The position numbers were made by a program, and so were the translations under genes. A DNA stretch of 64,000 nt, from contig JAYMGJ010000193.1 of assembly GCA_037178675.1 (NCBI GenBank), forward strand, positions 1 to 64,000, read 5' to 3'. Shown piece after piece: positions 32,251 through 42,602 of the stretch. Position 1 is the first letter of the stretch; every line of letters starts with the position of its first letter. The notes below the pieces were generated by a model. That model made no database searches. It had not been told where the DNA came from and was given only the letters and a program-made list of their open reading frames with translations. This stretch comes from Scleroderma bovista (lineage: Eukaryota; Basidiomycota; Agaricomycetes; Boletales; Sclerodermataceae).

Positions 32251-34640
32251 ATGACACGTTGTGCTAGCTGCTCAAAATCATTCCCAAAACTTGATGTGGA
32301 TGAGTGTGCAAAGTGCCTGAAATGGCTGCTCAGTCCAAATGACGAGTCCATTAAAGTTGGTTGTTTGCTGGATACATCGAACACCATGGTAATAGTACTG
32401 ACTATTCATCTAAACAATAGGACATTCCACAGTGTGAAGTATGTGGGTGTGTCTTTCGGTTTTTGACAGGAAAGGTTTGTGCAAGTTGTGAGGAAGGTAC
32501 GAGGACATGAATGAGACGAGTGTGCATGTGCTGACACAAATACTCCAGCAGTGCGCCCAACTGAATTGTCTGATGGGACACTTCCCTTGCGAGGAGCTTC
32601 CATTTTGGAACGCATGGAAGCGCACTCTTCACGGGCATCGGAGCACCGGCTTAATCAGCGGCCCAAAAATGCTGGACTACAGAAGGCCTCACAGGTCAAC
32701 GAAGCAACAGCAGCTTTAAAGCGTCAGAACCGTGTTGAAACACTTAATATTTTTCTTAGTATCTTCTTGTGTCCACCTGATAAGTCTAAGGCAGCAAAGA
32801 AGGTACAGGCTCAAAATAAGCTGTCAACTTGGTTCAAATGCTGATGCTTGGACTGTACAGTATCATATTCCACTCATACCCATCAATGTTGATATACGAG
32901 AAAATGCAGAAAAGGTGCTGATGCAAATTCTCATGAAGGCATCCAGTGTTTACGAGGAGTCGTGCATGGGAAGCAATGCAATCATGCCATCATTTGACCG
33001 GTGGGTAGATAACTCTGCTGTCTATCCTTGTTAATGACGAGAATACTGTTTACTAGAATAAATGCAATTTTTGCTGTTACACAGTCCGCAACAGAATGCT
33101 TCCACCTGGAACAAAGCTATACATCAAGTGTCACTGTGGGACAAATGTACAATCGTATTAAGTCAATGGGTCAGCTGTCGGAAAAGGACAAAAAGCGGAA
33201 TGCTCTTTCACTTCGTCTCTTGCTGAATGAGCCAGTATGTCATGAAAATTTTAACATTGCCAGTGATATATTGAAGCATCCTATGGCTACTAGACTGATC
33301 ATGATGAAGATGGTCCTGATGACGAGTTCATCATGAAGTCTGCTAGGAAATCCCACGCACGTACCTCCAAAGTTCCAGCAAGTACTCGACGACTGAAACG
33401 AAGGCTTGAATCAGCTGGCCCATGCCCAGGTATGTAACCCTATCTGTTTCATTAAGCAGTCAAACCTAGCTGATTTCGCATACTTGTAGACACTGCTGGT
33501 AGTCCTGCAAAACGTTATAAAAGTGCTTACCGACCACGAATTTCATCAGCTCGGATTGAATATGAAGCATTTGAGTTCGTGCGGCAGGACTGTATGGTTG
33601 ATGGCGATGGTAACATTAGTCTCGTCAAACACAATGAGATGGAGACAATTCTTGTGGCAAAACACTGGCAAAAATATATCTCAGGAGGTATCCAACATGG
33701 AGGTTACATCTCCAAAGGTCTGAGCAAATTTGCATTCAAGGTAGCTTCGTTATATCATTGTTGTATCATGCCATTGAAGACTGACATTGATGGCACAATA
33801 GGGTTCATTTCGTCAGGCAGACTATGCCATTTTTCAGTGCAAACCAATTTCTTCGTGCGAGTCATCAAATGCAGAGGATCTTGTTCAGGAGCTTCATCTT
33901 CTTCACCTTGCGGATTACTTCCTTGCATCCTTCTATCAGCGTGCAAAAGTACACTGCGTGAACTTGCCTCGTAAGCATCTTTGTCAACAATAATTCGACT
34001 GAACTTATTTGCCTCTTAGGCATTGCATGGAATGTCAAAGGTGCCTTCGTTGGTACAGTTACTGCTCAAATTCCACCAAAGCCAATGGACAATGCTGACG
34101 ATCGAACTCTGTTGTTCAAGACATTCCTTGCAGCACCACTTTTATCATGTGATGGATTATATGTCGAGAGAAAATTCTGTGGTAATACTGATATTCCACA
34201 GAATGAAGATCGTTTGGGTCTCGTAATTGATGCATACATACACCATGCTCTACTTGATAGTGGTAAAACAGTCCTACTGTCTGATTTGCAAGGTATGACA
34301 ATGTCTTGATAGTGCACTTATGTACGACTAATGTTTCACAGGTGTTATTGCTCCAGATGCATCCGTTACCTTGTTTGATCCTCAGGCACATACGTATGTA
34401 GCAATACTCGAACTTTTTCAGTATAACTAACATTTTGTCAGCCATGACCAAATGTCGGGCCACTGGGATGAAGGTGAAAAACAAATATGCACGTACCTCA
34501 AAGCACACCAATGCAACAATATCTGTCATATGCTCAAGCTTCACCTAGACACTGATTCCGAAGAGGATGACAGTGCTGGTGGAGATGGCACTATTTCAGG
34601 GCGTGCTCATAACCATCCTTTGCGTGTTGGTTTTAACTGA
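32251..34640 (+). CDS. Alpha-type protein kinase with N-terminal zinc ribbons (transposon cargo)
   Basis: A multi-exon gene; short introns are apparent, for example GT 34293 to AG about 34341. The N-terminus has two cysteine modules (CASCSKSFPKLDVDECAKC and, about 32420-32495, CEVCGC...CASC). A Lys/Arg-rich linker follows (about 33330-33430), then the kinase core: ISKGLSKFAFK (about 33710-33740), GAFVGTVTAQIP, LYVERKFC (about 34160), VLLSDLQG (about 34271), VTLFDPQAHT, GHWDEGEKQI and HQCNNICHMLKL (about 34507). The last blocks match the alpha-kinase (eEF2K/MHCK) signature of DxQG, DPQ, the Gly-rich loop and zinc ligands of the HxCNxxC type. It would phosphorylate Ser/Thr of unknown targets. 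Exon borders between 33000 and 33250 are unsure and may hide damage. Confidence 0.8.
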
Positions 34641-34728
34641 AACACCCTCTTTTGAATCAAACTACATATCATTTGAGATAATGGACTCCATAGTATCACA
34701 TTGACAATGGACAATTCTACTCGTAAAG

Positions 34729-36224
34729 CTAAAGTAATGGTAGCATCTTCGTAAACACAAGCCAAACGTTATCTGATGTGATCCTGTCAATGCCCAAGGT
34801 ATTAAAGGCAGCCTCTGCAGAATGCGCAAACTCTACATCAACGAACCGAACTAGATCTTCACCTCCAATGTCATCCTTAAGGCGACGAATTACAGCAAGA
34901 TCAACAGGTAACAAACAGTTTTCCCCCCCATATTCGTCCGCCAAAGCAATGGCAATGTTGGGCGAAACTCCAGAAGGTAGCTTCTTAGTTGGATCGAAGC
35001 GGGTCGGATGGTTGTTCAACCGTTCCCTAAGATGATCAAGTTCACGCTGAATGAACGTTGGCCACAGCCATTGCACGAGTTCACTTCAACAGCTTATATT
35101 AGCATGTGCTAGTTATGACGAATTGGCACCTACTAATGCTTTGGATCCATCGGATTATAAATGCCCTCACCTGCCTCCCACCAGATCTTCGCATTCATGC
35201 CCCATTGCAGGCGCAAACGAAGCCACCCACGTTCAATAGTTATATTCCTGATGCTGCGAAGGAAACGATGAGGTGGGAGAGTATCACTTGCATACTCGGG
35301 TGCAAACTCTTCACTATGATTTGTCAGTCAATTTATTGTGTAAAATGCTAACACATACCGTAAAGCATTTGCAAGACCAAAGACTTGAGTAGTCTCACTG
35401 CCACAGTCAGTTGTCATCTGAAGAGGCATCCCACCTACACTTTCGATTGTACTGAGATAAAGGTATGCAATGGCTGTCTTCAACCGGTTGTTCGGAACAG
35501 CCCACAGACCAAGCCATTTCCCAGACCACTTGTCACGAACTCCCCAAATCGGAAACCCAATGCTGGAAAGTTTGTCATGACCATCTGCAGACCACTCATG
35601 ATGAGGGCCAAGGGCAACAAGTGGCTCACGAACAACCTTCTTAGCAGTTGGGTCACGTAGCTCAAATCCACCAGGATCCTGTCGGCGCATCTCAACAGTA
35701 ATGTAGTCACGGCTCAAATGGACACCTGTGTCAAAGGCAATGCCCTCTTTGATCAAATCAGGACCTTGACGTCGTGCAGGATCTTTAGCCATCTGATCTA
35801 GGACCAACTGGCGCTTGACAGTCTCAGGCAATACACACGATGTTGTGCGGCTACCATGAAGCTGGAGCTTTGATCGACGTCGCGTGACAGTGGCCTCACT
35901 GTGCTAGGTCAGCTATCAGCCACTTGCAGTGGAATACACACACCTCATCTTGATACCGTGCTCGACCCATAAGAGCTTGGCGATTGTCTTCTTGTTCGTG
36001 ATGTTTTTGCGGTGGTAATCTCGAAGCATCTCTGTCACATGCTCGTCGTCTGCAGGAGCTGTTGAAGTAAATCAAGCTGCGGAACCTTGAAAGGCTGTGA
36101 AGTACTCACGACAATGCATGTGTTGGTTTCTTCCTGTGGGATTTGGGATGAAACGGGTGATCGCACCATCACCTGGAGGTGCCACCAAGTCAACTGGGTC
36201 AGCGAGTTCCTCACTGTCAGACAT
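34729..36224 (-). CDS. Integrase-like DDE transposase of the kinase-carrying transposon
   Basis: The likely start is at 36224 (MSDSEELADPVDLVAPPGD). Exons then read through an HTH-like region (ITNKKTIAKLLWVEHGIKMS, about 35950) into the main exon (about 35370-35900). The catalytic core shows D in EWSADGHDKL, D in MTTDCGSETTQVFG and E in NITIERGWLRLR (about 35250), the pattern of an rve/retroviral-integrase fold. The C-terminal exon (34729-35076) reads PTFIQRELDHLRERLNNHPT and ends shortly after DNVWLVF. It would bind the 172-bp TIRs and join the element to a staggered 5-bp cut. The triad and overall length of about 450 residues look complete. Confidence 0.75.
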
Positions 36225-36663
36225 GAGAGGAAAAGTGACACGTCCTCAAGAAAGGTACCCTGCCCCCACAAAACTTTTAAATATTCAGTCCGTCTTTCAC
36301 GTACGAAAGCAAACACATCAATTACCTGTAAGTATGGCGTGCACCCCACATGGCAAAACCGATCGTTCGACTCATTCAACCAGGACCCTTGATAAAAAGA
36401 TGATAGCTGACGCGGAATGTCAGCCTGTAGTTCGCCATAATTAATGCTTGCCAAGTTGCAAGGATTGTAAACAAACGATATGGCGTTGATGCGGTCGGCG
36501 GTCTGTGCGGTGTGCGTTGATGGATTTCGTAACCGGTAGCCAACGGAGCAAATAACATAACCCCCAATTTGTGGGGTGGAGCCTCGGCTACATGATTGTA
36601 AACAAACCGTGGAACCGCAAACCTTGAAATGGCAACCTGATCCTTCTCGCCCACCGTACGAGG

Positions 36664-36814
36664 TCCCCTCAGGCGGGACATCTCTTTCTTTCCCTCTCTC
36701 TCTCACTCTCGCTCTCACTACTGTTATCCTTTGTAATATCGTGAATCCCACGCGCTTGTCCACGTTCTCCCGAGCTACTATCATAAGTGTTACTCCCCTC
36801 GTGGTGAGTTTCCA
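36664..36814 (+). repeat. 3' LTR of the gypsy element, second part
   Basis: Continues the 5' LTR sequence from TCCCCTCAGGCGGG to GAGTTTCCA after the transposon. It is followed at once by the TCACC target duplication. Confidence 0.92.
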
Positions 36815-36819
36815 TCACC

Positions 36820-37880
36820 CTCCCGCCTTCAATCGTGAGTCGTGACGTTCCTGGCCAAGGAAACATCAATATGGTCTTCGGAGAGTTTGGCTTCTGGTCA
36901 ATGCCGTCGTGTGGGAGACAACGACCACTCCAGCTGCTGCACCCACGTAATCCGACGACCACCCAAGCACCTGCATGACAACGACGACAACTACCCAGCG
37001 ATGACGACTCCAGTACTTGAAGCATCCGCACGACCACGACCACGACCATCCCATCTCCAGTACCACGACCATCACCCACATGACGACGATCCAGCACCAA
37101 CGTCATCACCCACACGATGACGGCACCAGCACCAGTTCCAACACCTGCACGACAACTATCACAGCACCAGCACCAGACCATCACCTAAACAGCAATGACG
37201 ACTGCACCTGCACCTGCACGACGACGACGACGATGACGACGACAGCAGTAGCACATCCACTCCAGCAAGACGAAGACGACGACGACGTGATGCAAACGGC
37301 CAGTGCCATGCCAACACGACGACGACGACGAGGTGACGCAGATGGCCAGTGCCACAACGACACGACGCCGACGACACGACGCCGACGACACGACGCCGAC
37401 GACACGACGCCGACGACACGACGCCGACGACATAGGATGACAGTGGCAACGTACAGGAACGACAACGACAACAACGCAGCACCATCACTTGCACGACGAC
37501 GGCGACGGCGACAACACGAACAACCGCCCTGGCCCCCAACACCAGCACCAGCCCAGCATCCGCACGACGACGGCGACCAGGGCCAGCACCAGCGCCCCCA
37601 GCACCGTTACCCGCACTGCGACGGCGACGGCGACATGACGATGATCCCAGCCAGCACCAACACCAGCACTCGTACCATCACCCGCACAACGACGATGTCA
37701 ACTTGCTGGCTGTTACATTACACCTTGTATATTATGTATATAGTTCGTACAATATGATGCATCATGCGTGGCCAATAGTATAGATAAATTGTGTTCTAGA
37801 CACCGTGAACGCATAGAACTATTAGTGTACGGTATAGTAGGGAAGACGAGAATGAGACTCTAATTGAAAACCCCGCTAAG
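36820..37880 (+). repeat. Low-complexity ACGACG/CACCAGC tract
   Basis: Simple-sequence DNA dominated by ACGACGAC, CACCAGCACC and CGGCGACGG words. At about 37367-37435 a 14-base unit (GACGACACGACGCC) is repeated five times. A 246-codon frame across it (37017-37757) encodes only Thr/His/Asp/Arg repeats and is not supported as a gene. From 37700 to 37880 the DNA is ordinary AT-rich sequence without features. Confidence 0.75.
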
Positions 37881-38497
37881 GCGCCGGACAAGACGCCGGA
37901 CAAGTTTTGCCGGACATTCCAAAATCCGAATATTGTCTAGAGCTTGACTTGTCAGTGGCTACATAATGATATCACTTGTCCAAAAAAAAAAAGACGCATG
38001 GTTCCGTGCTTCGATGGTCTCAGACTTTCCTCTCAGATGCAGGTTACTTGTGCGCTGGAATCATTCAGAGGTCAAGCAGGAGTCAATGGGGGCTTGACAT
38101 CGTGGCTCAGTGGCCCACATACTTGCAGCTCAACGTCTTTGGCTACGATGGTGACGTCGACGGCGGGTATCCTGGACCGTCTTCCTCCAAACTCCATCGC
38201 AGCTACCTGAACATGTCCGCGCCCCCGTGACCGTTAATGACCAGACACTGGAGTGGTCGCTGGAGCCCCGTGGCCAGGCGTTCCTTGGTGCCCTTAGGGC
38301 GCTTGGGAGGTTGTCAACAAGGTCGACGGCGTATTACACTGAAATAGACGCTGTAGTTCAGGTACAGACGCCCACCATTCTGACCTGTTGACTTATTTAG
38401 ATGTCGCAGATCGATATTGTTCACTCGGCTCGGCTTTGAATCGATCGTCCTGATAATCGATGCAAGCGTCGAGTCTGCGCCCTTCCTCCCCGCCACC

Positions 38498-40181
38498 ATG
38501 TCTGACAACAGCTTCAACGCGGGACAGAGCCAATTCGGTTTTCCAGATGATGGTCATTATGGTACTTACATTTATCCTCACACTGACCACGACTAACCGA
38601 TGTCAGCACCATATGGTCTCGATATCGACACTGACCAGTTTGTCGATACTTTCAATGCTGATTTCTACGATCCATCGCCATGGGATTATATACCTCAGGC
38701 CGACTTCATTCCCATGGACGCAACGCCAACGCCTGCCCCATCAATGGGGGCCCCTGTTATTAGCTCGACTTCTCTAGCGATGCCAGCTCCAGGCACACTT
38801 TCACATACAACGAACCACGTCACCGGGGGGCATTATTTTCAGCCAGAAGCAACGACGGCCCCATCAACGAGCACTCCTACCGCCAGCTCGGTTTCTCTGG
38901 CGATGCCGGCTCTAGATGCAACTGCGCATACAACGGGTCACATCGCTAGCTCGATTCCCCTGCCGATGTCCGCTCCGGGCACGACAGCGCATACAGTGAA
39001 CGACATCGCCGGAGGACATCATTTTCAGCCGGAAGCAACGAATCAGGTGCAGACTATTGTATTACCGATGCCAGAGCCGGACGGCGCGGATCATCCACTG
39101 CATTTTTGCGCGTGTCGTGAGTTCTTTTTTCCCGCTCTTGTGTCGTCACGAGTTGAACTACTGTAAACTTAGCCGCACATATCGACCTGCAGGAGCAACA
39201 TTCAGAAGGTTGGGCTACGGTTCTCGGAGGCGCGTCAGAAATCCTGTGTAGCTTGCTCCAAGAAACGCTACCGCATACTATTCCACCCAAGGCCGTAGAG
39301 GCTGCACTTGCAAAAGGTATTTACGCCCATGTCAAGCAATGTCCGGGCTATATGTGGATTCCAGAGGACAGTAAGTAAACATATTTCTGCCGAATTAATT
39401 ATCTCACTTCTGATACTCAGTGTGGTTGGAGAATGGCACCCCAACCTCCAGCGGCGTTAATACGAATTTCACAAAAATAGTCCGACAGCAACTTAAAGAA
39501 GTCGCAGACCGATTCACGCATCATATGTGGCCACTCGCGATATTCGCCGTAAAAAACCAAAACGGCTTGCATGGATTACCCCGAAATACCAACGGTATCT
39601 TAGGACCTGGGCCGATCAATGCGAATTTATTGGAGTGGTGGTGCACATGGTCCGATGACTACGGTTACGGTATTTTTCACTCAGCGTATTTGGATCAAAC
39701 GACGAATGCATACCATTTGGTGCGTCGTGGAATAAATTTTAAATCTTGATTTTAGTGAATTTTGTTTTTAGGGCGTCCCATTCGGTCACAACGCATTCGC
39801 ACGGACATTTTGGGTGGCGACGTACGGAGTTGGTCACACAGGATGGTTCGGTTTGACGAGAAAATGCAACTCGTCGCCCCAGCCTCTTTCCGAGGTGTCA
39901 CTGCACATGGGGGCCACCATATGCAGCTGGGTAAGTCTGCCTCTACCTAATTATTATAAAATATCTAATCAGCAATACTTTCTGAGCTTATCGTCGCGGC
40001 TTCAAACTTCCAACAGCAAACTCGGGCCGTTTGGTGTTCCAACGATATGCGGAAGGATATCAAGAACACCACTGAGAAGCTGTATATGTTCTTTGTTAAA
40101 ATCATGGTCGGCTTGCCAGGGAAAACCACTGCCGTGCAAGCCCAGTGGCGTGCGGGGCTCGTGAAATTTTTACAGGCATAG
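38498..40181 (+). CDS. Multi-exon gene of unknown function (repeat-bearing N-terminus, conserved C-terminus)
   Basis: The start is ATG 38498 in a GCCACC context. Exon 1 (38498-38561, MSDNSFNAGQSQFGFPDDG) joins exon 2 at 38607 (intron GT 38562, AG 38606). Exon 2 encodes a Pro/Ser/Thr-rich region with repeats: GGHYFQPEAT and GGHHFQPEAT, and several SLAMPAPG-like segments. Later exons encode LQEQHSEGWATVLGG (about 39190), GYMWIPED, FTHHMWPLAIFAVKNQNG and FHSAYLDQTTN (39420-39720), then PFGHNAFARTFWVATYG (about 39778), QLVAPASFRGVTAHGGHH (about 39870-39930), and a C-terminal helix-rich exon (39974-40181, ending AGLVKFLQA). The two halves of the fourth exon lie in different frames, so there is a frameshift or a missed intron near 39845. 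I do not recognise the family. Confidence 0.55.
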
Positions 40182-41139
40182 TAGTATTGCATTGCCAATC
40201 CGCCTTTTTAACAATTCGCATCCGATCGTTGCTTGTACTAGTACGATAGTATCTTGTGTTTCAAAATGATGTCCGTAGTTCTAACGCTTTCTTGTTGACA
40301 CGCTACTTCAGTTGTACATAAGTTGGCAAAAATAATTCATGATTCATGCTCTCTCGAGGTTTCGGACTTCGTCCACAGGCTGGTGATGCAGGCATTAAAG
40401 TTCATGCATCTGACACGTGTTAAACGACATCTTTTCGCCTCCTCTTCTAGGTTCTTCCAGCACCGCTTCGATGTCTTGGCAGCACTCGTTCATCGTCTCA
40501 GCCCATCGGACAACGCCTAGTCGTCTGTGTTCCTGTCCAGCTCGTCTAGTAGAAATGTTCGATCCCCAGTCTCGTTTTATCATCGCACGCCCAGATGGCG
40601 GTGCCAGCGACCCCGTCAGGCCATCTGCGCGTACACCATCTTTCGCTTCGACAGGGAGGAATACCAGAATGTCATCTACTGGTGCATCTACAGCGGTCTC
40701 GGCGTACGGTATCTTCCGTGACCTCGTTGTGGGGTAAGTTATGAACTTCAGGTATCGAAACACGTCAGGCGGTACGGTCTTGAAAAGTGGCTGACCCTGA
40801 AACTTGCATTTTAGTGGAACGACTATCTTCCTCTAACTTAGAGTCTGGCTTTGGGAGACTAAGTTCACATGAAGGTTTCTAATTAGGGACTCCATGTTTG
40901 CTGTTACCATTTGGACATGCATCGCTCGAGTCCTTCGTGGATATGTGCTATCGTGGTACGTGTTCGCCTCTCCCTTTGTTACCTTGGCTTCGCTGCCGTG
41001 TGGTATGTACTGCGACGATGAGTAAGTTAGCTACGCTCAAACTTGGTCACCCGAATCTTTTTTAACTGAACAATCACCAGGCTAAGGTAACTGAATTTTA
41101 GGAAAAGACTAAAGGACAACGAGCGATGGGTATCTGAAG
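40182..41139. other. No gene supported
   Basis: Several frames of 60-120 codons overlap on both strands at 40320-40760, but none shows a domain, splice signals or repeats. I treat the stretch as intergenic or as decayed sequence. Confidence 0.35.
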
Positions 41140-41971
41140 TTATATACTGTATTGTCCAGGTACGACTAACGAGTCTTGCCCTTGTCCTCCACTGGCGTGT
41201 CTCTGGCTGGCTCGTCCGTCTGCCTTCGACTGGGCTCTCTTCAACCGCGTCTTCTGGTCGACAGGAGCTTCCTCTTCATCTTCATAAGCACCATCCTCGT
41301 TTCCATATAGGATCACGTCCTCGCTTTCGACAGGTGGGTGACTTAGTTCTGCGACCCCAATCAGTTTGTAATCGGCGGGAACGGCAGGTGTTGAGAAACG
41401 GATCTCATCGATAATGGAGGTGCGTGGTCGTTTTACCCCATGGTACTTGCGATTGGGACGGCTGTCGTCGAACGGCATATCAACGATCCCCTCTCCTTTC
41501 CCTGTGGGCTGAGTATCCCCTCTGTGCCGATTGACGCTGATGCTTGACTTTATCCACAGCGTCCCACAGCATGCCCTCCAGCGTCTCTGCTTCAGGGACG
41601 TTCAAGACCCGACCCCCTTTACTTTCCTCTCCGCTTCGGAGATCTGCATTGGGGCTCAAAACCTTGGCAGGAGTAGGTGAGTGCCCGTTGATTACGATAT
41701 CGGTATTCCCATCCTCATCCTGCTCGAGGGTTGCAAATCAGGACGAGGTAGTGGCTTCATGAGTGTAGGCTTCTCGGAATTGTGGATATCCGCAAGGGAC
41801 ATGGGGCGAACAGTCCTTCCCTCGACGAAGCGCAGCATCAAAGCGAAAGTAGGCGCGCACTTGCTCACAGTGCACCAGCATCTGACGGCTCTTGTCCCCT
41901 TCTAGGCTCCAGCGAACGGAGTAGAACTCCGGCCCTGATCGTTCAATATTTCTGTGAGGCTCGCGATCCAT
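41140..41971 (-). pseudogene. Unrecognised minus-strand gene, apparently frameshifted
   Basis: Read on the minus strand, coding-like segments follow in order but in different frames: PEFYSVRWSLEGDKSRQMLV (from the ATG at 41971), RPMSLADIHNSEKPTLMKPL (about 41800), ADLRSGEESKGGRVLNVPEA and EGMLWDAVDKVKHQ (about 41550-41640), and a charged C-terminus with EDEEEAPVDQKTRLKRAQ (41140-41478). The change of frame near 41825 needs a one-base shift or a very short intron. No known domain was recognised. The consistent strand and order argue for one former gene. Confidence 0.4.
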
Positions 41972-42436
41972 AGGGTAAGGGGTGCTCAGGCGGATACGGC
42001 GGTCAGGATGATGATGATGGACTCAGGGGTGACAGCCAGGTATTTAAGCTCTGGGCACACATCCACTTACTCGCACTCACTTCTCCGTCCATCCATGCTT
42101 TCCAAGGCCTTGTCCTTCCCCCGTCGTTCCAGGACCAGATCCGTGAGCTAGCAAAGGTGCTGCCACCTCCACGCAAACATAATACCACTTGCGATCCGTC
42201 GCCTTTCCCCCATATCCACACCGTACCCATAACCCCTCTTATCAAGGCACGCAAGGTCAAGTGCTACAGACTTCCCAGTCAGGACAAGGTATGTCCCGTT
42301 TCATGCCATTGCTTTTCTTTCCACTTCCACCCTGTCCAGTGTCAGGTCAGTCGCTTCCGTTTCATCCCGTCTCTTCGCCCCAATTCACCCCCCCTCCGTA
42401 ATCAGCAGCCAACCGATTCGCACCCGCCGTGAAACC

Positions 42437-42602
42437 CCACGAACACTTCACCCACACGCCTCGCAAGTCTTGCCCGTGCGGTGAGCTGTTCCAATCGTGA
42501 GACCACATCATTGCTACCTGCCCTACGTACTATGAAGACAAACGTCGAGCCATGAAGGATGCCTCAGAGGATCTCATCACATATGACATCCTCCTGTGTT
42601 AG
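42437..42602 (+). pseudogene. LINE C-terminal zinc-knuckle fragment with in-frame TGA
   Basis: The frame reads SCPCGELFQS, a stop, then DHIIATCPTYYEDKRRAM. This is the CCHC tail (CPCG...H...C) that ends many RNase H-type LINE polyproteins, where an Arg usually precedes the EHI/DHI motif. The TGA at 42498-42500 therefore probably replaces CGA. Nothing else of a LINE is clear upstream. Confidence 0.5.

Larger units (their letters stand above)
31785..36658. mobile_element. 4.9 kb DNA transposon with integrase-like transposase and alpha-kinase cargo
   Basis: The termini are 172-base inverted repeats beginning TACGGTGGGCGAG (31785-31956 and 36487-36658), identical as far as I can read. A 5-base target duplication CGAGG flanks the element (31780-31784 and 36659-36663); removing it restores the gypsy LTR exactly. 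Two convergent multi-exon genes fill it: an alpha-kinase on plus and a DDE integrase-like transposase on minus. A TSD of 5 bp suits a retroviral-type integrase. I cannot name the superfamily; Ginger-like elements are the nearest concept I know but have 4-bp TSDs. Confidence 0.9.
26493..36814 (+). mobile_element. Full-length chromodomain Ty3/gypsy element (its 3' LTR interrupted)
   Basis: The element has a 5' LTR (26493-26761), one long gag-pol frame, a polypurine tract (AGGGTGGAGGGG, 31655-31666) and a 3' LTR (31667-31784 plus 36664-36814). A 5-base target duplication TCACC flanks it at 26488-26492 and 36815-36819. The LTR copies differ by one base that I can see (CCCAAGC versus CCCGAGC), so insertion was recent. 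A 4.9 kb DNA transposon later entered the 3' LTR. Confidence 0.95.
26366..37948. mobile_element. Small TIR element (about 1.2 kb) enlarged by a nested gypsy
   Basis: Imperfect inverted ends face each other at 26366-26430 and 37880-37948. Their best part is TTGTCCGGCGTCTTGTCCGGCG in both, cut here as the words TTGTCCGGCG, TCTTGTCCGGCG. After removal of the gypsy element (26493-36814 plus one TSD) only about 1.25 kb remains, mostly low-complexity ACGACG sequence. No transposase is seen. I cannot fix the exact ends or the target duplication. Confidence 0.5.

Noticed and set aside
37017..37757. 246-codon frame rich in Thr, His, Asp and Arg
   Set aside because: It is produced by simple ACGACG/CACCAGC repeats. 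Frames on the other strand are equally open, and no domain or splice signal supports it.
40320..40763. Overlapping frames on both strands (106-122 codons)
   Set aside because: They have no recognisable motifs, splice sites or repeats, and the opposite-strand frames are equally long.
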